A stretch of 64,000 nt of DNA, from NCBI RefSeq assembly GCF_003352465.1, contig NZ_CP031153.1, positions 4,364,001-4,428,000 on the forward strand. The letters are read 5' to 3'. Positions 26,028 to 34,240 of this stretch are shown here, piece by piece. The stretch comes from Kordia sp. SMS9. Its GTDB lineage: Bacteria > Bacteroidota > Bacteroidia > Flavobacteriales > Flavobacteriaceae. Below the pieces are notes generated by a model. That model was not told the DNA's origin, did not search any database, and saw only the letters and a program-made list of their open reading frames with translations. Position 1 is the first letter of the stretch. Each line of letters opens with the position of its first letter. The position numbers and the translations under genes are program-made.

Positions 26028-26621
26028 TTAATGATTGTGTCCTTCGTGACCCGTTTGCTGAGTTTTAGTCGCTCCGTTTTTAGCGGCTGCTGCTTGTTGT
26101 GCTGCTTGCTGCTTTTTCATACGTGCTTCTCTTTCCGCTTTTGCTTTTGCTCTTTTCGCTTCCATTTCTGGGTTTGGAGTTGCAAATGCTTTGATACGAA
26201 CTACTTCTCTTCCTTTTTCAGTATTTGCCGTAATCGTTACCGTATTTGTTTTAAGATTTGGCTTTCCGTTAGAGTTGTACTTTACCGTAAATTGTCCGCT
26301 TGCCCCTGGTGCAATTGGTTCTTTTGGCCAATCGTTAGGAACTGTACATCCACAGCTTCCTTTAATGTTTGAAATCAATAATGGTGCATTTCCTGTATTT
26401 TCAAATTTAAACACAGTTTCCACTTGATCTCCTTCGTTGATTGTTCCAAAATCGTACTCTGTTTTGTCAAACGTCATTGCTGCAAAGTTTGTAGCAACGG
26501 CATCTCTTTTTGCTGCATCTGCAACATTAGCACTTTGTATCTTCTTTGTAGCATCGTCTTTACAAGAAGTAAATAAGACTACCGTCATAGCTCCTAATAG
26601 TAAAAATCCTTTTTTGATCAT
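26028..26621 (-). CDS. DUF1573 lipoprotein
   Basis: This 197-aa protein has a lipoprotein signal (MIKKGFLLLGAMTVVLFTSC). Its DUF1573 domain lies at about residues 50-145 (FGTINEGDQVETVFKFENTG, GSCGCTVP, PGASGQFTVKY), an immunoglobulin-like fold related to ASH/MSP domains. The C-terminus is a charged Lys/Glu/Ala/Gln helix ending in a His-containing tail (GHEGHNH). The domain is very common in Bacteroidota envelopes; its precise role is unknown. The order nusB, DUF1573, yajC is typical for Flavobacteriia. Confidence 0.92.
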   Translation of the reverse strand: MIKKGFLLLGAMTVVLFTSCKDDATKKIQSANVADAAKRDAVATNFAAMTFDKTEYDFGTINEGDQVETVFKFENTGNAPLLISNIKGSCGCTVPNDWPKEPIAPGASGQFTVKYNSNGKPNLKTNTVTITANTEKGREVVRIKAFATPNPEMEAKRAKAKAEREARMKKQQAAQQAAAAKNGATKTQQTGHEGHNH

Positions 26622-26663
26622 AGTATTTAAAATTTTATGGGGTAAATTTAATAATTGTTTTTG

Positions 26664-27605
26664 TTACATCAAACCGCGACCGATTTTATTTAACTTATTT
26701 TCTTTTTTATATTCTTTAATTAACTTATCTAATATTCCGTTTACAAACATACTACTTTTTGACGTAGAATATTCTTTTGCGAGTTCAATATACTCGTTTA
26801 TAGTGACTTTTACAGGAATTGAAGGAAATTTTAAGAATTCGCAAATCGCCATTTTTAAGAGAATTAAGTCCAAATTTGCAATTCTATCCTTGTCCCAGTT
26901 TGGTGTTTTCCCTTGAATTTCTGCTGTCAACATTTCATCATTTAGTACAGTTTTTCTAAATAAATCCCTCACAAAGGCTTTATCTTCATCATCTTTGTAC
27001 AATTCTGAAAGAAAAATTCGCTCTTTTCCTTTTTTTGCTTGTTTGATTGATTTTAAGATTAATGTATTCACTACAGGCAAATCATCCAACCATGTTAATT
27101 TTTGATCTTCAAAGTATTCATACAGCTTTTCATTAGGTGCAATGATTTGCGAAAATAGTTTCACCACAAAGGCACGATCTTTATCGTAACTAGTGTCTGT
27201 GTCTGCCATGTACTTTTTATACACATCACTTTCCAACATCGCTTCAAAAATGACACGTACATATTCATCATTCAATTCCCAATCATCCAATTTACGATCG
27301 TGAACGGCATCTTTTAGCTGTTCATTTTCTGCCAAATGGCGAATGATAGCATTTTGAATAAATTTTTTGTTCGGATTTTTGTCTTCAGAAGTCGCTAAGT
27401 ATTTTTTTTGAGATAATTCAAGTTGATTTTCCGCGTACGCGCTCAATTTTACAAATAAATCTAGCGTGAGCACATGCAAGTCGTGCATATTCGCGATACT
27501 CATATTGATAAACTTCAACTCTTTGTCTACCTGATCACTTTGTGATTGATACAATGCATAAATAGATTGCATTACTTTAACTCGAATATGTCTTCTTGTT
27601 AGCAT
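26664..27605 (-). CDS. nusB: Transcription antitermination factor NusB, long Bacteroidota form
   Basis: This 313-aa protein starts with a NusB-like opening (MLTRRHIRVKVMQSIYALYQS). The classical NusB fold with DLFRKTVLNDE, DLILLKMAICEFL and VTINEYIELAKEYS occupies the C-terminal half. E. coli NusB is about 140 aa; the extra central helical segment (about residues 50-190) is usual in Bacteroidota. NusB with NusE binds boxA RNA and supports rRNA transcription. Confidence 0.93.
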   Translation of the reverse strand: MLTRRHIRVKVMQSIYALYQSQSDQVDKELKFINMSIANMHDLHVLTLDLFVKLSAYAENQLELSQKKYLATSEDKNPNKKFIQNAIIRHLAENEQLKDAVHDRKLDDWELNDEYVRVIFEAMLESDVYKKYMADTDTSYDKDRAFVVKLFSQIIAPNEKLYEYFEDQKLTWLDDLPVVNTLILKSIKQAKKGKERIFLSELYKDDEDKAFVRDLFRKTVLNDEMLTAEIQGKTPNWDKDRIANLDLILLKMAICEFLKFPSIPVKVTINEYIELAKEYSTSKSSMFVNGILDKLIKEYKKENKLNKIGRGLM

Positions 27606-27638
27606 CTACGTCAGAACTTTAATTTTATAAAAATAAAA

Positions 27639-27666
27639 GGGCGAAAAGAGTTTCCTCCTTTCGCCC
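27639..27666 (-). terminator. Hairpin between the leucine-type dehydrogenase and nusB genes
   Basis: GGGCGAAA (27639-27646) pairs with TTTCGCCC (27659-27666) and is followed by TTTTATTTTT on the minus strand. It ends the dehydrogenase transcript. A TATTTTTG box at 27668-27675 (minus strand) lies directly upstream, so this hairpin might also be part of the nusB leader. Confidence 0.6.
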
Positions 27667-27697
27667 GCAAAAATATAATTATTTTAAAAAAATGCTA

Positions 27698-28801
27698 CTA
27701 TTTATGTGCTTCTTTTTTTCTTGTTGCAATTCGATCTAAGGCAATGCTTAATGCAGAGTTGTGTGGAGTGGAATTGTTATCTTCAGAATGTTTGAATATT
27801 TCCAACGTCGTATTGTAAATATTTTCTGTTTTACGGATGATTTCTGTTTTCCCGTACCCTTCTAATTCGGCATACACATTGATGATTCCACCTGCGTTGA
27901 TTAAAAAATCTGGTGCGTAGGCAATACCTTTATCTTTCAACATGGCTCCATGACGGTTTTCATCTTTTAACTGATTGTTAGCAGCTCCAGCAATAATCTG
28001 TGCTTTTAACTTGTAAATACTATCGTCATTTACGGTTGCTCCTAACGCACATGGTGCATAAATGTCCATTTCTTCTGTGTAAATATCTTCACCACGATAA
28101 ATAGTAGCGCCATATTTTTTACTAACAACTTGTAAACGCTCTTCATTGATATCGGCAATCATCACCTTAGCACCTTCATTGGTTAAATGTTCTACCAACG
28201 CTTCTCCTACATGTCCAATTCCTTGTACATACACGGTACGATCTTCCAAAATAGCTGAGCCAAATTTATATTTTGCCGCAGCTTTCATTCCCATAAAAAC
28301 ACCATATGCTGTAATTGGAGAAGGATTTCCTGCGCCACCTTTGGCTTCTGAAATTCCAGTGACAAACGGAGTAACGCCGCGAACAATATCCATGTCGCTC
28401 GTTTCCATTCCCACATCTTCGGCAGTAATGTAACGTCCGCTTAAAGAATGTACAAATTCTCCAAACTTACGCATTAACTCAGGTGTTTTTTGGGTTTTTG
28501 CATCGCCAATAATGACTGCTTTTCCACCACCTAAATTCAATCCTGTTATCGCTGATTTAAACGTCATTCCGCGCGACAAGCGAAGTACATCGTTTAAGGC
28601 TTCCCATTCGTTTTTGTATTGCCACATTCGAGTTCCTCCAAGTGCGGGTCCTAAAACTGTGTTATGGATTCCTATTATTGCTTTTAATCCTGTATCTTTG
28701 TCATTGCAAAAAACAACTTGTTCATGATTATCAAAAGATAATTGTCCAAAAACAGGGTCAACCTTGTGTAATTCACGGGTATTAATGACGTCTGAAACCA
28801 T
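27698..28801 (-). CDS. Glu/Leu/Phe/Val dehydrogenase (leucine dehydrogenase-like)
   Basis: This 367-aa NAD-dependent enzyme reversibly deaminates a branched-chain or related amino acid. The catalytic lysine region is visible in LNLGGGKAVIIGD, a substrate-domain motif in ALGGTRMW, and the NAD-binding fold in VYVQGIGHVGEALVEHL. The length and the GGGKAV motif fit leucine/valine dehydrogenases (about 365 aa) better than glutamate dehydrogenases (above 410 aa). It is a single gene with its own promoter and terminator. Confidence 0.93.
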   Translation of the reverse strand: MVSDVINTRELHKVDPVFGQLSFDNHEQVVFCNDKDTGLKAIIGIHNTVLGPALGGTRMWQYKNEWEALNDVLRLSRGMTFKSAITGLNLGGGKAVIIGDAKTQKTPELMRKFGEFVHSLSGRYITAEDVGMETSDMDIVRGVTPFVTGISEAKGGAGNPSPITAYGVFMGMKAAAKYKFGSAILEDRTVYVQGIGHVGEALVEHLTNEGAKVMIADINEERLQVVSKKYGATIYRGEDIYTEEMDIYAPCALGATVNDDSIYKLKAQIIAGAANNQLKDENRHGAMLKDKGIAYAPDFLINAGGIINVYAELEGYGKTEIIRKTENIYNTTLEIFKHSEDNNSTPHNSALSIALDRIATRKKEAHK

Positions 28802-28846
28802 AGGCTTTTATGTGTTATAATTATGATATATATAAAAAATAGACTG

Positions 28847-28876
28847 CAAAAATAGTGATAATTCAAATTTATGCAA
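28847..28876 (-). promoter_or_regulatory. Bacteroidota-type promoter of the leucine-type dehydrogenase
   Basis: On the minus strand a TTG (28876-28874) is followed after 19 bases by TATTTTTG (28854-28847). This matches the TTG-N19-TAnnTTTG pattern known from Flavobacterium. It lies 46 bases ahead of the start codon. Confidence 0.55.
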
Positions 28877-28939
28877 CAAACATGTTGTTAAAATGAATAT
28901 AATTCAAAATAAACCTCAACTAGTTTCGATTTATAACGA

Positions 28940-30694
28940 ATGAAAGAATTACAGCATTTAAACAAATATTTCCTCAAATATAAAGGAAAATTACTTTTAG
29001 GAGTTCTGATAACTGTCATTGCGCAAATTTTTGCACTCATTACTCCCAAACTTATTGGAAACTCGCTTACCGCTGTTGATGAGTACATTCATGGAGAAAT
29101 TACCGATTTGGCCGTTGTAAAAAACGAACTTTGGGTAAATATTCTAATTATTATAGGTGCTGCTGTATTGGCTGGTTTTTTTACATTTTTGATGCGACAA
29201 ACCATTATTAACATTTCTAGATATGTAGAATACGACCTGAAAAACGAAGTTTACAGGCAATATCAAAACTTATCAACAAATTTTTATAAAAAAAATCGTA
29301 CGGGTGATTTGATGAATCGAATCAGTGAAGATGTTGGAAAAGTACGTATGTATGCAGGTCCTGCCATTATGTATAGCATTCGAACAATTACGTTGTTTGC
29401 CTGTTTGATCCCTTTGATGTTCATTACGGCGCCAAAAGTAGCAATTTATACTTTAGTTCCGCTACCAATTTTATCATTTTTAATTTATAAACTGAGTCGT
29501 GCTATTCAAAAACGAAGCACGATTGTTCAGCAATTTCTATCCAAGCTTTCCACATTTACACAAGAATCTTTTTCAGGAGTTTCTGTAATCAAAGCCTACG
29601 GAATAGAACCACAAATTAAGGAAACCTTCAACGAAATGGTAATTGAAGGAAAAACAAAGAACATGGACTTGGTAAAGGTAAATGCTTGGTTTTTTCCCAT
29701 GATGATTTTGCTGATTGGTGCGAGTAATATTTTAGTTATTTATATTGGTGGCTTACAATATATTGAAGGACACATCAAATTTGGAGTGTTGGCAGAATTT
29801 ATCATGTATGTAAACATGCTTACGTGGCCTGTAGCTACCATTGGTTGGGTAACTTCTATTATTCAGCAAGCGGAAGTATCGCAACAACGTATCAATGAGT
29901 TTTTAAAGGTTCAACCTGAAATTCAAAATTTAGTCGCAGAAAAAACGCCCATTACAGGTAATATTGAATTCAAAAATGTATCATTTACGTATGATGATAC
30001 TAATATTACCGCGTTAAAAAATATTTCGTTCTCGTTGCATTCTGGCGAAACACTTGCCATTGTTGGGAAAACAGGTTCAGGAAAAACCACGGTGTTAGAT
30101 TTGATTAGTAGAATGTATGATACAGATCAAGGTGTGATTGAAATTGATGAAATCCCGATTAAAAAACTGAACTTAAATAATTTGCGAAACGCAATTAGCA
30201 TTGTACCACAAGATGCTTTTTTATTTTCGGAAACTATCAAAGACAATATAAAGTTTGGTAAAGAAGATGCTTCTGATGAAGAAGTGATCGCGGCTGCAAA
30301 ATTTGCATCCGTGCATAAAAACATTGTCGGATTTAAAAAAGGATACGACACCATTTTGGGAGAACGTGGAATTACCTTGAGTGGTGGACAAAAACAGCGT
30401 GTTTCCATTGCAAGAGCCATCATCAAAGATCCTAATATATTATTGCTGGACGATTGTTTGTCTGCTGTAGATACCGAAACAGAAGAAGAAATCCTTTCCA
30501 ACATAGAACGCATTACACAACATAAAACCACAATTATTGTAAGTCACCGAATTTCTTCTGCTAAAAATGCAGATAAAATTATCGTCTTAGACAATGGAAA
30601 TATCATACAAAATGGTAGCTATGACGATCTTATAGAACAAGATGGATACTTTAAAGAGCTGTATTTAAAACAGCTTTCCGAAAAAGATTTGTAA
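28940..30694 (+). CDS. ABC exporter, fused permease and ATPase
   Basis: This 584-aa half-transporter has a six-helix ABC membrane domain (about residues 20-310) and a C-terminal ATPase. The ATPase has Walker A GKTGSGKTT, signature LSGGQKQR and Walker B NILLLDDCLSAVD. It is of the multidrug/lipid exporter (MsbA/LmrA-like) type and would act as a homo- or heterodimer in the inner membrane. It lacks the C39 peptidase domain that would cut double-glycine leaders, so it is not an obvious exporter for the peptides in the window. Confidence 0.93.
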   Translation: MKELQHLNKYFLKYKGKLLLGVLITVIAQIFALITPKLIGNSLTAVDEYIHGEITDLAVVKNELWVNILIIIGAAVLAGFFTFLMRQTIINISRYVEYDLKNEVYRQYQNLSTNFYKKNRTGDLMNRISEDVGKVRMYAGPAIMYSIRTITLFACLIPLMFITAPKVAIYTLVPLPILSFLIYKLSRAIQKRSTIVQQFLSKLSTFTQESFSGVSVIKAYGIEPQIKETFNEMVIEGKTKNMDLVKVNAWFFPMMILLIGASNILVIYIGGLQYIEGHIKFGVLAEFIMYVNMLTWPVATIGWVTSIIQQAEVSQQRINEFLKVQPEIQNLVAEKTPITGNIEFKNVSFTYDDTNITALKNISFSLHSGETLAIVGKTGSGKTTVLDLISRMYDTDQGVIEIDEIPIKKLNLNNLRNAISIVPQDAFLFSETIKDNIKFGKEDASDEEVIAAAKFASVHKNIVGFKKGYDTILGERGITLSGGQKQRVSIARAIIKDPNILLLDDCLSAVDTETEEEILSNIERITQHKTTIIVSHRISSAKNADKIIVLDNGNIIQNGSYDDLIEQDGYFKELYLKQLSEKDL

Positions 30695-30774
30695 GATTTT
30701 GTTGTTCAGTTAATTTTTTTTTTACATTTTTGAGGGAGATTAACAAACAACTAAAATTTTAGAAAAGAGGGATT

Positions 30775-31161
30775 ATGAGTGATAAAGATTTACTAGAGAA
30801 AGAAGAAATTTTCTCCAAAGTACTTAGGGCAGGAAGGAGAACTTATTTCTTTGACGTCAGAGCTACCAAAGCTGGCGACTATTACCTAACCATTACTGAA
30901 AGCAAAAAGTTTACGAACGACGATGGATCTTTCCATTACAAAAAACACAAAATCTATTTGTACAAAGAAGATTTCTCAGCATTCTCTGAGATTTTAAGCG
31001 AAATGACGCAGTACATTGTGGATGAAAAAGGAGAAGAAGTGATTTCTGAACGTCATCAAAAAGATTTTAAAAGAGAGTACAACACAGAAGATGCCACAGC
31101 GTCTGCAGAACCGAATAAAGATGTTGATAACTTTACAGATATCAACTTCGAAGATATTTAA
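30775..31161 (+). CDS. DUF3276 (PUR-alpha-like) protein
   Basis: This 128-aa protein carries the DUF3276 domain, related to eukaryotic PUR nucleic-acid-binding modules (RAGRRTYFFDVRATKAGDYYLTITESK, FHYKKHKIYLYKEDF). Its acidic C-terminal tail ends DVDNFTDINFEDI. Members of this family from spirochaetes bind DNA and RNA. It is nearly universal in Bacteroidota. It is monocistronic with a clear terminator. Confidence 0.93.
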   Translation: MSDKDLLEKEEIFSKVLRAGRRTYFFDVRATKAGDYYLTITESKKFTNDDGSFHYKKHKIYLYKEDFSAFSEILSEMTQYIVDEKGEEVISERHQKDFKREYNTEDATASAEPNKDVDNFTDINFEDI

Positions 31162-31190
31162 GCAAAAATTACAACCAACCCAAAAACGAT

Positions 31191-31225
31191 AAAAGCCACT
31201 GAATGAAACATCATTAGTGGCTTTT
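31191..31225 (+). terminator. Terminator after the DUF3276 gene
   Basis: AAAAGCCACT (31191-31200) pairs with AGTGGCTTTT (31216-31225). Confidence 0.75.
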
Positions 31226-31278
31226 TGCTTGTGTAAAATTGGTATTATACCAATTTACATTTAAAATGGTGTTATTTA

Positions 31279-31452
31279 CTACTTTTCCATGTAAAAGCAA
31301 CGTCCGTCACCTGAACAGGAACCTCCACACGAACGTAAACATTCAAAATACGCTGGATTGTTAAATGGTTGACCGTTTCCGCCAATAATTGATTTTTGTG
31401 CTGTTTTAGAAATTGCCACAGCTCCGCTTACTTGTTTTAAGTTTTTTAACAT
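31279..31452 (-). CDS. Small double-glycine peptide, 57 aa, natural-product precursor candidate
   Basis: The gene encodes 57 aa. The leader (MLKNLKQVSGAVAISKTAQKSIIGG) ends in Gly-Gly and has the Lys/Leu/Ser-rich pattern of Bacteroidota GG-leader peptides. The 32-residue core has four cysteines (ECLRSCGGSCSGDGRC) and ends YMEK. It is distinct from the other two GG peptides in the window (no LNK repeat), so a different maturation route is possible. It has a near-ideal promoter box (TAACTTTG at 31487-31480 on the minus strand) and a leader of only about 20 bases. No modifying enzyme or peptidase-exporter is adjacent. Confidence 0.75.
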   Translation of the reverse strand: MLKNLKQVSGAVAISKTAQKSIIGGNGQPFNNPAYFECLRSCGGSCSGDGRCFYMEK

Positions 31453-31479
31453 CGTATATTTCTTTTATGGTTAATGTCG

Positions 31480-31487
31480 CAAAGTTA
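31480..31487 (-). promoter_or_regulatory. TAnnTTTG promoter box of the 57-aa peptide gene
   Basis: TAACTTTG on the minus strand lies about 28 bases ahead of the ATG, with a TTG 21 bases further upstream. This is an exact match to the Bacteroidota -7 consensus. Confidence 0.5.
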
Positions 31488-31647
31488 AGAGTACAATAGG
31501 TCTTAAAACAACTACGATTAACCCAAATTGTCTAATTTAAGGAGCTGAAATTACAGGAAATCCCTTTGTGTATACTGTTTTTATCTTTTTGGAACCCATC
31601 AACTCGAATAGAAGAAAAATGTAAAAAACGACACTTTTCACCATCAA

Positions 31648-31681
31648 AAAAGTCACTATATCAAAATGATACGTGACTTTT
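31648..31681 (-). terminator. Terminator after the ferredoxin gene
   Basis: AAAAGTCAC (31648-31656) pairs with GTGACTTTT (31673-31681), with an inner TATC/GATA pair; T-rich sequence follows on the minus strand. Confidence 0.7.
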
Positions 31682-31729
31682 ATATCTTAGCTGTTTGCTT
31701 TTAGCTGTTGGCTGTTGGCTGTTAGAAAT

Positions 31730-31792
31730 AAACTTTTCAACTCATAAACTTCTCAACTCATAAACTTCTCAACTCATAAACATTACAACTCC
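31730..31792. repeat. Four tandem 16-bp units (AAACTTCTCAACTCAT)
   Basis: Units at 31730-31745 (one mismatch), 31746-31761, 31762-31777 and a degenerate one at 31778-31792. A run of TTAGCTGTTGGCTGTTGGCTG precedes them. This is low-complexity intergenic sequence just downstream of the ferredoxin gene. Confidence 0.65.
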
Positions 31793-31798
31793 AAAAAA

Positions 31799-32152
31799 CT
31801 ACTCTTCTGGATGCATAAATGCTTGTTTTCCTAACAATTCTTCTTCTGTTTCTACAATATCTTCATCAGGTACACAGCAATCTACTGGACATACCGCAGC
31901 ACATTGTGGCTCTTCATGGAAGCCCATACATTCTGTACATTTATCGGGAGATATATAATAAATTTCGTCTGAAATTGGTTCTTGCGCTTCCTCAGCATCC
32001 ACTTCTTTCCCGCTAGGTAATACAATAGTTCCCGTTAAGGAAGTTCCGTCTGCGTAGCGCCAATCGTCAGCACCTTCATAAATTGCAGTATTCGGACACT
32101 CTGGCTCGCAAGCACCACAATTAATACATTCATCAGTTATAATAATAGCCAT
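31799..32152 (-). CDS. Two-cluster 4Fe-4S ferredoxin
   Basis: This 117-aa cytoplasmic electron carrier has two cysteine groups: CINCGACEPECP near the N-terminus, and CTECMGFHEEPQCAAVCPVDCC after a 45-residue insert. The extra spacing inside the second motif and the acidic tail are as in other YfhL/FdxA-like ferredoxins of Flavobacteriia. It is divergent from the acyl-CoA reductase gene, with which it is often found in this group. Confidence 0.92.
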   Translation of the reverse strand: MAIIITDECINCGACEPECPNTAIYEGADDWRYADGTSLTGTIVLPSGKEVDAEEAQEPISDEIYYISPDKCTECMGFHEEPQCAAVCPVDCCVPDEDIVETEEELLGKQAFMHPEE

Positions 32153-32249
32153 TATTTCTTCGTATTTCGTTTACAATCTTTTTCGCTTCTACCATGATTG
32201 CGGTAAAAGTTTTATAAATTCGCCAAAAATTAGTTGACGCATTAGATTG

Positions 32250-32280
32250 CAAAAATAACGCCTAAACTATTCATAAACAA
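32250..32280 (-). promoter_or_regulatory. Promoter of the ferredoxin gene
   Basis: On the minus strand TTG (32280-32278) is followed after 20 bases by TATTTTTG (32257-32250), about 98 bases ahead of the ATG, in the divergent gap with the acyl-CoA reductase gene. Confidence 0.45.
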
Positions 32281-32286
32281 ATTCAG

Positions 32287-33354
32287 ATGGCTTTAGCAGA
32301 AAGAATTAACGCTTTTGTAAAATTGGGAGACTTCATAAATCAATTTTCAATAGTAAATCCGGTACAAAATTTTGAAGTAATTCTCAACGATCCTTTTTTT
32401 GATGGAATGAAACATCAATTGAAACTAGCGCAAGAACAAAATGGTTGGTTTACAAAAGAAAATATCTGTTTTGCTATCAAAAATTGGGCACGATCGCTGC
32501 AAAAAGAAACGCTAGAACGTTGGACAGCCAACTATACTATTGATAATGTTTCGCCTAAAAAAATAGCGATTGTCATGGCGGGAAACATTCCGTTGGTAGG
32601 TTTTCATGACTTTTTATCGGTCTTACTTGCGGGACATGAAGTTTTAGTAAAACAATCGTCCAATGATAAACATCTCCTTCCCTATTTGGCAAAGTACTTA
32701 GAATATGTGGAACCGTCATTTAAAGGAAAAATTACCTTTACAGACGAGAAACTAAATGATTTTGACGCCGTCATCGCCACGGGAAGTAACAATACCGCAC
32801 GCTATTTTGAATATTATTTTAAAGACAAACCAAATATTATTCGTAAAAATAGAAACTCAGTTGCCATCTTAACAGGAAGCGAAACCGCAGCACAATTAGA
32901 AGCGTTGAGTGACGATATTTTTACCTATTTTGGGTTGGGTTGTAGAAGTGTTTCCAAACTTTTTGTACCAAAAGGTTACAATTTTCAAGACTTTTTTGGC
33001 GGCATGTACAAAAAAAGCGACGTAATGAATAGCGCCAAATACGCCAATAATTACGATTACAACAAGGCAGTTTATCTAATGAGTCTCTTCGATATTTTGG
33101 AAAATGGTTTCCTAATGATCAAAGAAGATACACAATATGCCTCACCCATTGCGACGGTTTTTTATGAATATTACGATGATATAGCATCGCTTCAAGCAAA
33201 ACTAACAACAGACGCCGAACACATACAATGCATTGTGGCAGATATCGGTATGAATAACGAAGTTAAATTCGGTCAAACACAACATCCAGCATTACATGAT
33301 TATGCCGATGGTGTTGACACGATGGAGTTTCTAACGAATTTAGATCCGCAGTAA
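32287..33354 (+). CDS. Acyl-CoA reductase (LuxC-like)
   Basis: This 355-aa protein belongs to the LuxC/acyl-CoA reductase group, an aldehyde-dehydrogenase-fold enzyme that reduces fatty acyl-CoA to aldehyde with NADPH. Visible landmarks are IVMAGNIPLVGFHDFLSVLL, VIATGSNNTARYFEYYF, and the likely active-site cysteine in YFGLGCRSVSK. No lux genes are nearby; the context (ferredoxin, SerC, SerA) is the usual flavobacterial one. The biological substrate is unknown. Confidence 0.9.
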   Translation: MALAERINAFVKLGDFINQFSIVNPVQNFEVILNDPFFDGMKHQLKLAQEQNGWFTKENICFAIKNWARSLQKETLERWTANYTIDNVSPKKIAIVMAGNIPLVGFHDFLSVLLAGHEVLVKQSSNDKHLLPYLAKYLEYVEPSFKGKITFTDEKLNDFDAVIATGSNNTARYFEYYFKDKPNIIRKNRNSVAILTGSETAAQLEALSDDIFTYFGLGCRSVSKLFVPKGYNFQDFFGGMYKKSDVMNSAKYANNYDYNKAVYLMSLFDILENGFLMIKEDTQYASPIATVFYEYYDDIASLQAKLTTDAEHIQCIVADIGMNNEVKFGQTQHPALHDYADGVDTMEFLTNLDPQ

Positions 33355-33377
33355 AAGCATTAGCAAACCACACATAC

Positions 33378-34118
33378 ATGATAAGAATCTTTAAAGAATT
33401 CCGTAAAAAACTACTACCAAAAAGTAAGTTCGCAAAATATATATCGTACGCAATTGGTGAAATTGTCTTAGTGGTTATCGGAATTGTAATTGCCTTGCAA
33501 ATTGACGGCTGGAAAGCGCAACAAGAAACCTATCAGCACGAAAGCAACATCCTTGAAAATTTATACAGAGACTTAACTGCCACAAAAAAAGAGTTGCTAA
33601 GAGACATCAAAGCGAATCAGCAATCTAAAGAAAATCTTGAACTTGCGCTGCAACATTTAGACAACAAAACTGCGTATACAACTGCGATGGACACGCTCTT
33701 TCCTGCTATTGCCAACTGGGAAAGTCCACTGCCAACATTTACAACGTACGAAATTTTTAAAACGGAAGGTATTCGAATCATTCGAAGTAAAATTATAAAA
33801 GATGGTGTGATAAAACTTCACGAATCCACACTTGGATTCATCATCAACGATTACGATAAAGCAGAATGGGCGTTGTTTGAAAGTGTTACCTTGCCATTCA
33901 TCACCAAAAATCTGAGCTATGCAGACCAAAATGGAACTGTAAGTTTACAACCAAACAATTACACAAAACTTTCACAGCAATCAGAATTTAGAAACATCCT
34001 CACGCTTGCCATAGCATTACGCAGCAAAGGATTGGTTTTTTATGATGCATCAGTGCGAGAACTTGATATATTGCTTCAATTGATACAACGAGAAATTGAA
34101 GAAAACCATTCACATTAA
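33378..34118 (+). CDS. DUF6090 membrane protein
   Basis: This 246-aa protein begins with a basic stretch and one transmembrane helix (YAIGEIVLVVIGIVIALQIDGW), the hallmark of DUF6090, followed by a helical periplasmic or cytoplasmic domain. It is common as multiple paralogues in Flavobacteriia. Function is unknown. It lies 23 bases after the acyl-CoA reductase gene, so it is probably co-transcribed with it. Confidence 0.85.
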   Translation: MIRIFKEFRKKLLPKSKFAKYISYAIGEIVLVVIGIVIALQIDGWKAQQETYQHESNILENLYRDLTATKKELLRDIKANQQSKENLELALQHLDNKTAYTTAMDTLFPAIANWESPLPTFTTYEIFKTEGIRIIRSKIIKDGVIKLHESTLGFIINDYDKAEWALFESVTLPFITKNLSYADQNGTVSLQPNNYTKLSQQSEFRNILTLAIALRSKGLVFYDASVRELDILLQLIQREIEENHSH

Positions 34119-34240
34119 GGAATATTAGAATTCAAAAATAATTCACTCCATTTGCTAAAATATTCATAAAATTATAACAACTATTCGCTTATAATTTAGG
34201 AAATTTGCAAAAAACAACAGCATACAACAAATACCAACCC

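Noticed and set aside
28940..30694. ABC exporter as the transporter for the double-glycine peptides
   Set aside because: It has no C39 peptidase domain, is not next to any of the peptides and looks like a general MsbA/LmrA-type exporter.
31730..31792. Tandem repeats as operator or origin iterons
   Set aside because: They are low complexity, lie downstream of genes and have no DnaA-box or replication-gene context.
32287..33354. Bioluminescence (lux) locus based on the LuxC-like reductase
   Set aside because: No luxA, luxB, luxD or luxE is present; the gene sits in a common flavobacterial housekeeping context.
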